In this document: piece after piece, positions 55,993-64,000 of the stretch
Numbering within the stretch: the stretch's first letter is position 1
Layout of the letters: each line of letters starts with the position of its first letter
From: Sporodiniella umbellata
Lineage: Eukaryota; Mucoromycota; Mucoromycetes; Mucorales; Rhizopodaceae
Assembly (NCBI GenBank): GCA_025677835.1
Contig: JAIXMR010000017.1
Coordinates: 124,001 to 188,000, forward strand
DNA length: 64,000 nt
Reading direction: 5' to 3'
Position numbers and translations under genes: made by a program
Notes under the pieces: generated by a model
Told to the model about the DNA's origin: nothing
The model's input: the letters and a program-made list of their open reading frames with translations, nothing else
The model's database searches: none

Positions 55993-56394
55993 TCACACTA
56001 ATTTTGGTTTTGGTTTGGTAGATGAACTGTTGTTGCATTCGGAATCCATCGGAAGATGCCTTGTACCAAAGAAAACGACGATGCATCGAGAACACAAAAT
56101 CTCAATGGAGGATTGTACGTGGGATAGGCGCGGTATTTCCCCATAAAAACGACCTAAACCTCGTGCTTTAAGCATTCCGTTCAATGCAAACCCTCCCCTC
56201 GGCGCTTCAAAAAAAAAAAGTAGCGTCTTTCTTTGTGAAGAATGATCAGATATTCTATCACTGTACTCGAAGGTCTCTTGTAGATCTCGTTCTATTATCT
56301 TTAACAAACTGACAAGACAGTCCTTGGTTGAAAAAGCATCTTGAATCCATACTTTTGTGTGAGGCCATGGTATTTGTATAAAAACCATCCCCAA
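55993..56394 (-). CDS. Hypothetical protein, 133 aa, possibly partial
   Basis: An open minus-strand frame with ordinary composition: MGMVFIQIPWPHTKVWIQDA, then KIIERDLQETFEYSDRISDH, LNGMLKARGLGRFYGEIPRL and a Lys/Pro tail. No signal peptide or recognised motif. An A/T-run (FFF codons, about 56208-56218) sits in the middle and could mark a shifted frame. It may be a real small gene or the remains of one. Confidence 0.35.
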   Translation of the reverse strand: MGMVFIQIPWPHTKVWIQDAFSTKDCLVSLLKIIERDLQETFEYSDRISDHSSQRKTLLFFFEAPRGGFALNGMLKARGLGRFYGEIPRLSHVQSSIEILCSRCIVVFFGTRHLPMDSECNNSSSTKPKPKLV

Positions 56395-57588
56395 GTCTTT
56401 TTTTTTTGGTTTTTATGCTCAAACTTATGGCTACGTTTTCTTTGGGTTGATAAAAGTCATTTGCGTGTAAATTAAAGCGATAGAGCCTTAAAGAAGAGGT
56501 TTTTCAAAAAGATGAATAAAAGACGATGGTAGGGTGTGTATGGACGTGTGATACGCGCATCTGTTTCTAAAACGGTCGAGTAAAGAGGCACGTCATACGC
56601 TCTTCTTTTATAGAATGGATTGTCCAGTTTCTTATAAAAACGTTTACTCCCCCCCCCTCCTTCGTCATGGGTGTAAAACAATAGGTTTCTTTTTAGGTTA
56701 GTGATGCGTCAAGAGAAGCGTTGGTTAATAATAGATTCTCTGAGCAACCAAGAAAAATCAAACGATTCTACAAACTGTACTATGCCCCACAAAGTTAGAG
56801 ATTCTTTTTTTTTTTTGCCAATGGATTGCAACCACTTGATGTGTTTTACAAAGCGTGGCTGTGACGTGTTACCTAGACTTAGAGTTTGTGCTATTTTCTT
56901 TATTATTCATTTTTTTGAAAGACGTTGTTGGGCTATTGGATTTTTTTTTTTTTTTTTTTTTTTTTGTTCTTCTTTAACCATTCATACTAATACGTTCTAA
57001 AACACTTTAAAAAAAACACTTTTAAATTTCAAATTTCTTTTTCCCCGCAGCTCGCCTAGGGGTTTGATTTTGATCCGGTTAAGACGAGAGATAAGATTGA
57101 CTATCTACTGTGGATGATTGCTTAGTAGATTATAATAGGTCTAAACAATCTTATCTTTCATAAAACAAGGTTTGTGTGTGTACGTGTGTTTAAGCTTAGG
57201 TTTTAAAATGTGTCTTTTTTAGGTAAATCCTTCTTTATAAAGCAAGTTTTGTACATCCCATTGCATAACAAAAAAAAAAAAAAAAAAATGGTGAAAGTCT
57301 AGAATGGAGAAATCTTTATCTGATTGACCAGCGTCATACAATCTCTCCGTACGGGGTAGCTTTGCTTTTGATAGATCGACACTTTTCAATCGATTCGATT
57401 CGATTTTTTTTTTTTTTTTTGAAAAAAGAAAGAAGAAAACTTGGGTTTATTCTCAACGTTGTTCACTTTCTATTTGAATGCGTGGTAAGCCATGTGACCG
57501 TTTCTGAAAGACGCCAATGTGTATGTATGTATGTATGTATGTGGGTGTCGGAGAGTGAATGTACGGTCAAGGGAAAGGGGGTGGGGAA

Positions 57589-57631
<43 letters not shown>

Positions 57632-57670
57632 CTCTCTCTCTTTTTCTTTTTTCCCCTCCTCCTAAAAAGG
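56395..57670. other. Intergenic upstream of ATG7
   Basis: Contains a C8 run (56650-56657), T-runs (56941-56965, 57403-57420), a (GTAT)n run (57518-57541) and T41 at 57591-57631. 'gtgggg' at 57581-57586 fits the SYGGRG consensus of CreA/Mig1 factors. No confident gene. Confidence 0.4.
57591..57631. repeat. 41-bp poly-T just upstream of ATG7
   Basis: Counted directly; followed by a (TC)n stretch and ending 39 bp before the ATG7 start codon. Long T tracts disfavour nucleosomes and are common in fungal promoters. Confidence 0.85.
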
Positions 57671-58311
57671 ATGGATATTTTAAAATTCAGTCCAGTTCAA
57701 TCATCGATCGATGGTTCTTTTTGGCAGCGGTTAGCCCAAAAGAAATTGGATGATTATAAACTAGAGCAAGGGCCGATTGCTATTTATGGGTATTATCCAA
57801 AGACGAAACGCCAGGCGATGAATACAGCAGGAGAAAAGGTGATGTTGCCTAGTCATCTGACGTTACCTGATGACGCGTTCGAGCCAAAGTAAGAAAAAAA
57901 AAGGGGGGGGGTAAGCAAAGGCCATGCACTCAAAAAAGAGGAGTCTAGAAATGGAGAAGGGATTCCGGGTACGTTGATCAACACAAACACAATAGAAGAG
58001 TTTCGTCAGTTGGATAAACAACCATGGTTTAGAGAGGCGACAGAAAAAGTAAGCCAGGCGAGGGAGAAAGCAAAAAGGATGTTGATAGCAGTCTAGATTG
58101 AACATGGCATCCATTCTGGGCAGACGATCAAAGCACCGGACGAATTGAATCGGTTCTTGTTGATTACGTTTGCAGATTTAAAGAAATACAAATTTTATTA
58201 TTGGTTTGGTTTTCCTGCCATCGTACCCCAATCCCCTTGGCGGTTCAAGGCACGCGTGGTGTTTTCAGCGGAAAAAGTAAGCAGAGAGGAGGCCAAGGCA
58301 GTCTTTTTGAC

Positions 58312-58352
<41 letters not shown>

Positions 58353-60083
58353 TTTAATTTTTTTTTTTTTTTTTTTTTTAAAAATAAGCATGCACAACTC
58401 GAGGCAGCTTATCAGGCCTGGTCCAGAAAAGATGGTTTCTTTTTGGTAGATGCAGAGAATGGATGTCATGCGTTGAGTGATTATGATCCAGAGAAGGTAA
58501 GCTAGGGGTTTCAGGGAGACATCAGCTAAAACCAGATCTAGTCTTATCGATTTGGTTTTCTGGACCCTTCCTCCCATCCGGACACGCTGGGCTGGCCTGC
58601 TCGAAACTTTCTTTACCTGATCTATCAGCAGTGGGGTCTATCCGACGTGTGCCTGATAGCCTATCGACCTCAACAGACGTTCTGCATTGACTGTCAACTG
58701 GACTCGGTCTATACACCCAGAAAATCCTTGGGTTGGGAAAGAAACGATCAAGGCAAATTAGGCCCTCGGATGGCGGATCTGGCTGCCTTGATGGATCCTG
58801 TTTGCTTATCGGATTCAGCCATTGATCTGAACCTGAAATTGATGAAATGGCGACTTTTACCCCAGTTGGATCTCGATAGGATCCAGCAGACGAAATGTTT
58901 ACTTTTAGGAGCCGGCACCCTCGGTTGTTACGTGGCGCGATGTTTGGTGGTAAGAAGAAAAAAAAAAAAAAAAAAAAAAAAAAGCGAGTGTTGATGTTTG
59001 TTAGGGTTGGGGAGTCCGTGAGATTACGTTTGTCGATAACGGCCAGGTGTCCTTTTCTAATCCTGTACGTCAACCGCTCTACCAATTTAAAGATATCGGT
59101 GGTTTGAAAGCCAAAGTGGCCGCAGCGCATCTGAAAGAAATCCAACCTACGATGGTAACATGTCCAATATAAGGAGGGAGTACTAACCCGGGGAGTGTGT
59201 AGAAAAGCGAAGGGTATACGTTTTCAATCCCTATGCCAGGCCATGATCATTACCGTACGTTGGCAGCGCTCGAAAAGGAAAGGGAGAGCCTGGAGACGCT
59301 CATCAGGACACATGACGCGGTCTTTTTATTGACCGACAGTCGAGAAAGTCGATGGTTACCGACGCTGTTGGGAGCCAAGCATGGAAAATGGGTGATGAAC
59401 AGTGCTTTAGGTTTTGATAGTTTTCTGGTCATGCGTCATGGCACGGTCAAGAATGGCTTGGGCTGTTATTTCTGTAACGATGTCGTCGCGCCTGTGGATG
59501 TAGGCTTCATCTATCTATCTATCTATCTATAACCCAAGCTCATCTTTTCTTTAGTCCCTAACCGATCGTACGTTGGATCAACAATGTACCGTCACACGTC
59601 CCGGCCTGGCTTTGTTGGCCAGCGCGCTGACGGTCGAATTGATGGTCTCTCTGAGTCAACATCCAGAAGGGTAAGTCAGCCAAAATGTATTTTTATTTTG
59701 TCAAACACACACACACACACTCCCCTTTAGATCCCATGCGCCTGCTGACACTGCACACACTGAAGTCGGGGGTTCTCTTCTGGGTCTTTTGCCTCATCAG
59801 ATCCGTGGTTTTCTAGGTGGATTCAAACAGCTCTTGATCTCTGGTCAGGCTTTTGATAAATGCATTGCCTGTTCAGCCAAAGTAAAGTAAAAAAAAAGAA
59901 AAAAAGAAAAAGGGTTTGATCGATTCTGTCTAGGTATTGGCGGCATACGAACAGGACCCAACAGGCTTCTTGAAGCGTGTACTGGAGAATCCTTTGATTT
60001 TAGAAGATATCACTGGCATCAAGGCATTGAAAGAAGAAAGCGATGCTCTCTTGGAAGATTGGCTATCGGAAGAAGAAGAATAA
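57671..60083 (+). CDS. ATG7: Autophagy E1-like enzyme Atg7, 625 aa
   Basis: Ten exons: 57671-57888, 57949-58048, 58097-58276, 58389-58496, 58542-58949, 59005-59154, 59203-59499, 59555-59670, 59731-59881 and 59934-60083, all in phase (1878 nt). The N-domain reads [20 protein letters not shown], then [15 protein letters not shown] and [12 protein letters not shown]. The adenylation domain has the nucleotide loop [14 protein letters not shown], the [17 protein letters not shown] block, and the catalytic cysteine in [11 protein letters not shown]. The acidic C-terminus ([11 protein letters not shown]) contacts Atg8/Atg3-type partners. Atg7 activates Atg8 and Atg12 for conjugation. Introns contain a T32-type run and a (TATC)n repeat. 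Confidence 0.96.
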
Positions 60084-60144
60084 CATCTATTTCCTTTTAG
60101 CCACCTTTTGCGTCATACCCGACCTCTATAACAAAATAGCCTTG

Positions 60145-60175
<31 letters not shown>

Positions 60176-60471
60176 ATTTGAAAGACCCTTTTGTTTTCTT
60201 TTTATTTTTTATTTTTTTTTTTTTTTTCTATTTTTTTCTATTTTCTATCCTTTCTATTTGAAAACGCCTGTCGTTGCCCGTTGGATTCGAAAGAAAAACA
60301 ACACGTGCTATTTTAATGATGTCAGCGAGCGGGCAAGACTTGGCATGAGAATCTATTTTTGGAAACAATAGAATGACGTTTGTCAAAATAAAAAAAAAGT
60401 ATAAATACAACTTTTTTTTTTTTTTTTTTTGATTTTGATTTTGATTTTGTTATTATTAAACCACTCTAAAA
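60084..60471. promoter_or_regulatory. ATG7 terminator / PMP3 promoter region
   Basis: 388 bp with A27-type (60145-60171) and T-runs; 'aagtataaatacaac' at about 60398-60412 is a good TATA box for the PMP3 gene, about 70 bp before its ATG. Confidence 0.5.
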
Positions 60472-60695
60472 ATGGCTCTTACCTGTTCTGATATCTTTAA
60501 ATTCTTCTTTGCTGTGGTGCTTCCCCCTCTTGGTGTGTTCTTTGAACGAGGCTGTGTTTGTGATTTGTTGATCAACATTGGTTTGACCTGTTTGGGTTAT
60601 ATTCCCGGTATTAGTAAGTAAAACAAAGCCTGACGAAAACCACCATTGACTGTTTTTCTCTAGTTCACGCTTTCTATATTATTCTAAAGTATTAG
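60472..60695 (+). CDS. PMP3: Plasma membrane proteolipid 3 family (Pmp3/UPF0057), 57 aa
   Basis: Exons 60472-60613 and 60664-60695 join in phase 1. The protein has two membrane segments: FKFFFAVVLPPLGVFFERGC, then LLINIGLTCLGYIPGIIHAFYI. The PPLGVF and GYIPGIIHAFYII motifs are diagnostic. Pmp3-type proteolipids sit in the plasma membrane and affect membrane potential, salt tolerance and cation uptake. Length (57) matches yeast Pmp3 (55). The gene is too short and split to be found by simple ORF length. Confidence 0.95.
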
Positions 60696-61527
60696 CGCTA
60701 GGCGAGACCCCATACCCTTACAACAACGTTTTCAATAATAATAATAATAATAACAATTATAATAATAATAATAAAAAAAAATGTTTCTTGTGTTATTGAT
60801 TAAGCATGTCAGTCAGTATGTGGCTGTCGAAAGGAGCAGCCACGAATACCAAAATTGGGATTAGCCTCAATGCTTTCACAGCTACGACACCGGTCACGCC
60901 ACCCACTGGGGGCATGTGCTGCGTAAGGTGTCGACGGAAGGTGACGTCAAACACGACGAGACAATTCAAAAAAACACGCCGAGTAAATTACCAATCGACT
61001 GTCAAGTGACGCTGGACCCCAAAGTTGTTTTGGTACGACCCTCACCCAGGTTTTAGCGTATGTGTCTCAGGCTTGAGCACAACGTACTGAGTGGGGGGGG
61101 GAATCCTCCATGGCGAGAGTGGCTGAGAATCAACCTATCTACGTAATCACAGGATTGTGTCATCCAAAAGAGCCAACGCTTTTACCCACGAGTTAAACAC
61201 AATGTATACCATTCAGGTTTTACACTCAATGTTCCATTGTACACACTTTAATTGGTAACAATAACGCTTTAAAAACAAGAAAAATAAACCACTTTTCTTA
61301 TCTATTCACTCAAGGGCTCAACAAATTCAGGGCATGGCTTGTTTTGAACCGTCCTTTTTTTTTTTTTTTTTTGTGGATACTTCAGGGACCTTTTGCTTTG
61401 ACCCTTGATTGACCCTCTCTTTCTCTTTTTTCAACTTCTTTTCCAATCTGTTTTCAAAGTCAGCGCATGATACTACACACAAAGCGTCTACTTCCATTGA
61501 GGCACACAAAAAGAAATCTTTTCATTC

Positions 61528-61564
<37 letters not shown>

Positions 61565-61633
61565 TTTTTTACAAGTATAAAAAGCAAGCCTTCCTTTTTT
61601 TTTTTTTATTTATTTTCTTCATTCTTATTCGTA
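60696..61633. other. Intergenic, 0.9 kb
   Basis: (AAT)n at 60738-60773, G9 near 61094-61102, T20 at 61355-61374 and A27 at 61534-61560. A frame at 60806-61009 has no support beyond length. Confidence 0.45.
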
Positions 61634-62888
61634 ATGGATCCCACCTGCTTATTCCCAACACCCAGTTGTTTATTCCAACCCAGCCCACAAGACATTCTGA
61701 TGGATCCGGACCTTCTCGAGCTTTTTCGAATCCTCACACAAATGATGCGGCAGGATCCGAGCACGGAAAGAATTGCAAATCTGTATTTTTGCATGGTCTA
61801 TGCTCTGGGCGAAGTCTATCCGTTCTATCGTTCACCGGAAAGCGATTGCCTGGTCTTTCGTCATCAAGACACACTAGGCTGTGTTCAACTCTTTGATCCA
61901 TGGTTGCCTTTGATCTCTTTGGATCATATCAGCAGTTCTGGCTCTTTGGATCATATCAGCAGTTCTAGCGCGTCGGACGATACCCAGCCTCTTTGGCCTG
62001 ACCGTAAGCGTCAAAGGCGTCACTCACCCTCTTCCAAAAAGCAAAAGATACCTCATCGGAACGGTACTTTTGACAGCAGACGTAAGCCTGAATAAAAACC
62101 AAACCAAACCAAACCAAAAAAACTGACGGCTTTTTCTCTCTCTCTCTCTCTTTATATATATATAAGGAGATGACATTATCAGTCGTATGCGTGGTGTCAT
62201 GTTGAACGATCTCGAGCATCGCCTTCCGCTGGACTATCAACTGGCAATTGAAAAAGTACCGTTGCCACCCCACGCATCGACGCCTACCCGGATCGAAGAC
62301 TGGCTGACACCCGCCCTCCGTGTGCTTGCACGTCATTCAGGTCTTAAGCCACATCAGGACGACGGCATGAACGGTAACGGCATTTACTACAATACGGATT
62401 ATTTTCGCCTCTACCTGGCCTTTGTCCAGTTTCGAGAGGTCTATCATCGCCTCTTTCCGCAAGAGACGGGGGATCGCAACGCACATATGAAACGTTACCG
62501 TGCCTGGATCGAACCGAGCCTGACCGAGACGCACTGGGCTGCCTTTCGTAGGAACGTCATGGTGGGCGAACGTATGATGCAGCTCGCCCAGGTGGTGGGC
62601 CAAGGCGTACTCTTGATCACCAAAGAACTCAGTGGCTCCAAGTTACATTTGACCTTTACCAACCACGAATGGTCCGAATTCATTCAAGGTCTCGCTCAAG
62701 GCCGTTGGGACGCCTCCATCGATTGGTCTCTAGAAGAACACTTTCTTTCCTCTACCGGCTCAAGGCTCTTGCTCGAATTACAATACAAATTTGCTACCCA
62801 TCTCTGGTTCTCCCCACACGGTCAACTCGTACCTGCCTTTGAACGGAAAATCGCAAGACAAAAACAAAAATTGAAGCACTCTGCTTAA
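61634..62888 (+). CDS. Uncharacterised nuclear-type protein with internal repeat, 389 aa
   Basis: Exons 61634-62081 and 62167-62888 join in phase 1 (1170 nt). The N-terminal domain (LELFRILTQMMRQDPSTERI, ALGEVYPFYRSPESDCLVFR) is followed by a duplicated SLDHISSSG/SLDHISSSS unit and a strongly basic DRKRQRRHSPSSKKQK stretch that looks like a nuclear localisation signal. The C-terminal domain is globular and rich in Arg/Trp (RMRGVMLNDLEHRLPLDYQL, YRAWIEPSLTETHWAAFRRN, EWSEFIQGLAQGRWDASIDW). GC-rich codon use contrasts with the flanks. I recognise no family. It may be lineage-specific. Confidence 0.8.
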
Positions 62889-62943
62889 AAATAAAATAAA
62901 AATTGTAGATAAATCTTTTTTTTTTTTTTTTTCTTCTCAGCTC

Positions 62944-63975
62944 ATGTACGGCAAACGTTCTTTGACCGACGCTTTTCATTGGGAACTATCAGAAAAGGTC
63001 GTTTCCATCATTGCAAAGCAAGTAGGTTTTCAAGCCATCCAACCTGCCGCTCTTCATATACTTGCCAACGCTCTCGGTGACTGTAATTAGTTAAAAAAAA
63101 AAAAAAAAAAAAAACCACTTTCATGACCATTTGCTAGATCTCCAACAACTCTTGATTCAATCCCATCTTTACGCTGAACTTGGCAACCGAGCAAAACCCA
63201 ACGTACACGATATTACAAAAGCACTCTTGGCTGCTCAGGTCGATCTACCTTTGTTTGAAAACTATCTCTCCGATACCACTCGCCTGGGTAAGAAAAAACA
63301 ACAACAACAACAACCAAAAACTAAAGTGGATCTCCCTTAGCTCTTCAAGGCAAAAAACACCTTCAACTCGTAGGATCCGATCAGTCCACTTTAGAATTCA
63401 TACCTGAATTCTTACCATCTGACAATGAAGCTTCGGATGAAGAGGAAGAACAAGACAGTGTTCGGCCTGGTTATGTTTCCGAGAATTTCCCTACGTTTCC
63501 TAGCAAACACTCCTTTCGACAGACGCCTGTAAGAAACACACGTGTACATACACTTGATAAACACTCTCTCTAGATTTATATCAAACGACCGGACGATCCA
63601 CAAAAAGTAAGAGAGCTGAATTCAGAACAATCCAGAACGGTTGAAGAAAACCTCAAAAAACTCATGGCCACCGAAAATCAAATAGTGAAAGAATCCAGTG
63701 GGATTCAAGTGATTGAAGAAGACTATCGGATGCCTATCGTAAACTATGAAGGGTTTCTTCAAAGACGAAAAAAGTCAAAAAAGAAAGGAACCACCCTAAA
63801 CGTCGAAGGTTCCAACGAACCCAAAAACATTACCACCACCACCACCACCACCACCACCACCACCACCACCACTACCACCACCATCACTACTACTACACAT
63901 CTAGCCGAAGACGCTTCCTTAGAAGGACTGCCTATCCCTAGTGAACCTAGCGAACCATCCATCCTAAATAAATAA
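62944..63975 (+). CDS. TAF8: TFIID subunit 8 (Taf8), 292 aa
   Basis: Exons 62944-63082, 63138-63287, 63341-63528 and 63574-63975 are all in phase (879 nt). Residues 7-90 form the bromodomain-associated histone fold (SEKVVSIIAKQVGFQAIQPA, then YLQQLLIQSHLYAELGNRAK, DITKALLAAQVDL). An acidic stretch follows (SDEEEEQDS), then the Taf8 signature NFPTFPSKHSFRQTPIYIKR and REQS-type REL-NSEQSRTVEENLKKLM. The histone fold pairs with Taf10 in TFIID. The C-terminal tail carries a run of about 17 Thr (ACC/ACT repeat, 63830-63895). It starts 55 bp after the preceding stop. Confidence 0.9.
63830..63896. repeat. ACC/ACT trinucleotide repeat in TAF8 coding sequence
   Basis: In-frame (ACC)n with ACT/ATC interruptions coding a poly-Thr run; likely length-polymorphic. 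Confidence 0.9.
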
Positions 63976-64000
63976 AATCATCCTTCTTTCTCCGATCCAA

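Noticed and set aside
60806..61009. 67-codon + frame after PMP3
   Set aside because: Odd composition, no splice or domain support, no promoter features.
61965..62603. Minus-strand frames opposite the 61634 gene
   Set aside because: Shadows of a GC-rich coding region; the + strand frames splice in phase.

Overview
The window reads as nuclear DNA of an early-diverging filamentous fungus, most likely Mucoromycota (Mucorales). The evidence is AT-rich sequence, very long A and T homopolymers, many short GT-AG introns (mostly 44-110 bp, often with a poly-T tract before the acceptor), and a eukaryotic gene set that includes velvet, TFIID, PKA, Ras-GEF, autophagy and deadenylation genes. Coordinates below come from hand splicing. 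Most models close with every exon in phase; the exceptions are stated.

Left part (1-12.1 kb). A Rogdi/Rav2-like gene comes first (junctions unresolved), followed by a small coiled-coil protein and a BIM1-like, GPI-anchored copper-site protein. Then comes the most striking structure: a cytochrome P450 gene present twice as a near-perfect inverted duplication (arms about 2.27 kb). The spacer of about 1.9 kb holds a gene for a small secreted cysteine-rich protein. The right P450 is intact (527 aa); the left one differs by a one-base A-tract deletion that shifts its frame. A module of about 200 bp upstream of the P450 occurs three times and brackets a segment whose orientation differs between the two copies.

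Middle (12.9-47 kb) is dense and mostly housekeeping or regulatory: an unknown zinc-binding-type protein, a 64-aa micro-gene, Rcf2, the KDEL receptor, the PKA regulatory subunit, a KPKPKTH-repeat secreted protein, an aldehyde dehydrogenase, a bZIP factor, a KAT14/CSRP2BP-like acetyltransferase, a velvet protein, an SH3-RasGEF, an RSF1-like DDT/WHIM protein, ubiquitin-eL40, Pan3 (14 exons), eL28, Tyw3, a TMEM33/Pom33 protein, an unknown 280-aa protein, a TPR-MYND protein and a Yap/DUF3425-type bZIP.

Right part (47-64 kb) is sparser. It has a CreA/Mig1-type zinc-finger gene, a startless secreted-protein relic, a decayed transposase fragment and other broken coding stretches, a second eight-cysteine secreted protein, then Atg7, a Pmp3-type proteolipid, an unknown repeat-bearing protein and Taf8. 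Many neighbours are divergent or tightly convergent (eL28 and Tyw3 stops are 29 bp apart). No tRNA, rRNA or CRISPR was recognised. Family names are from memory of motifs, not from searches.
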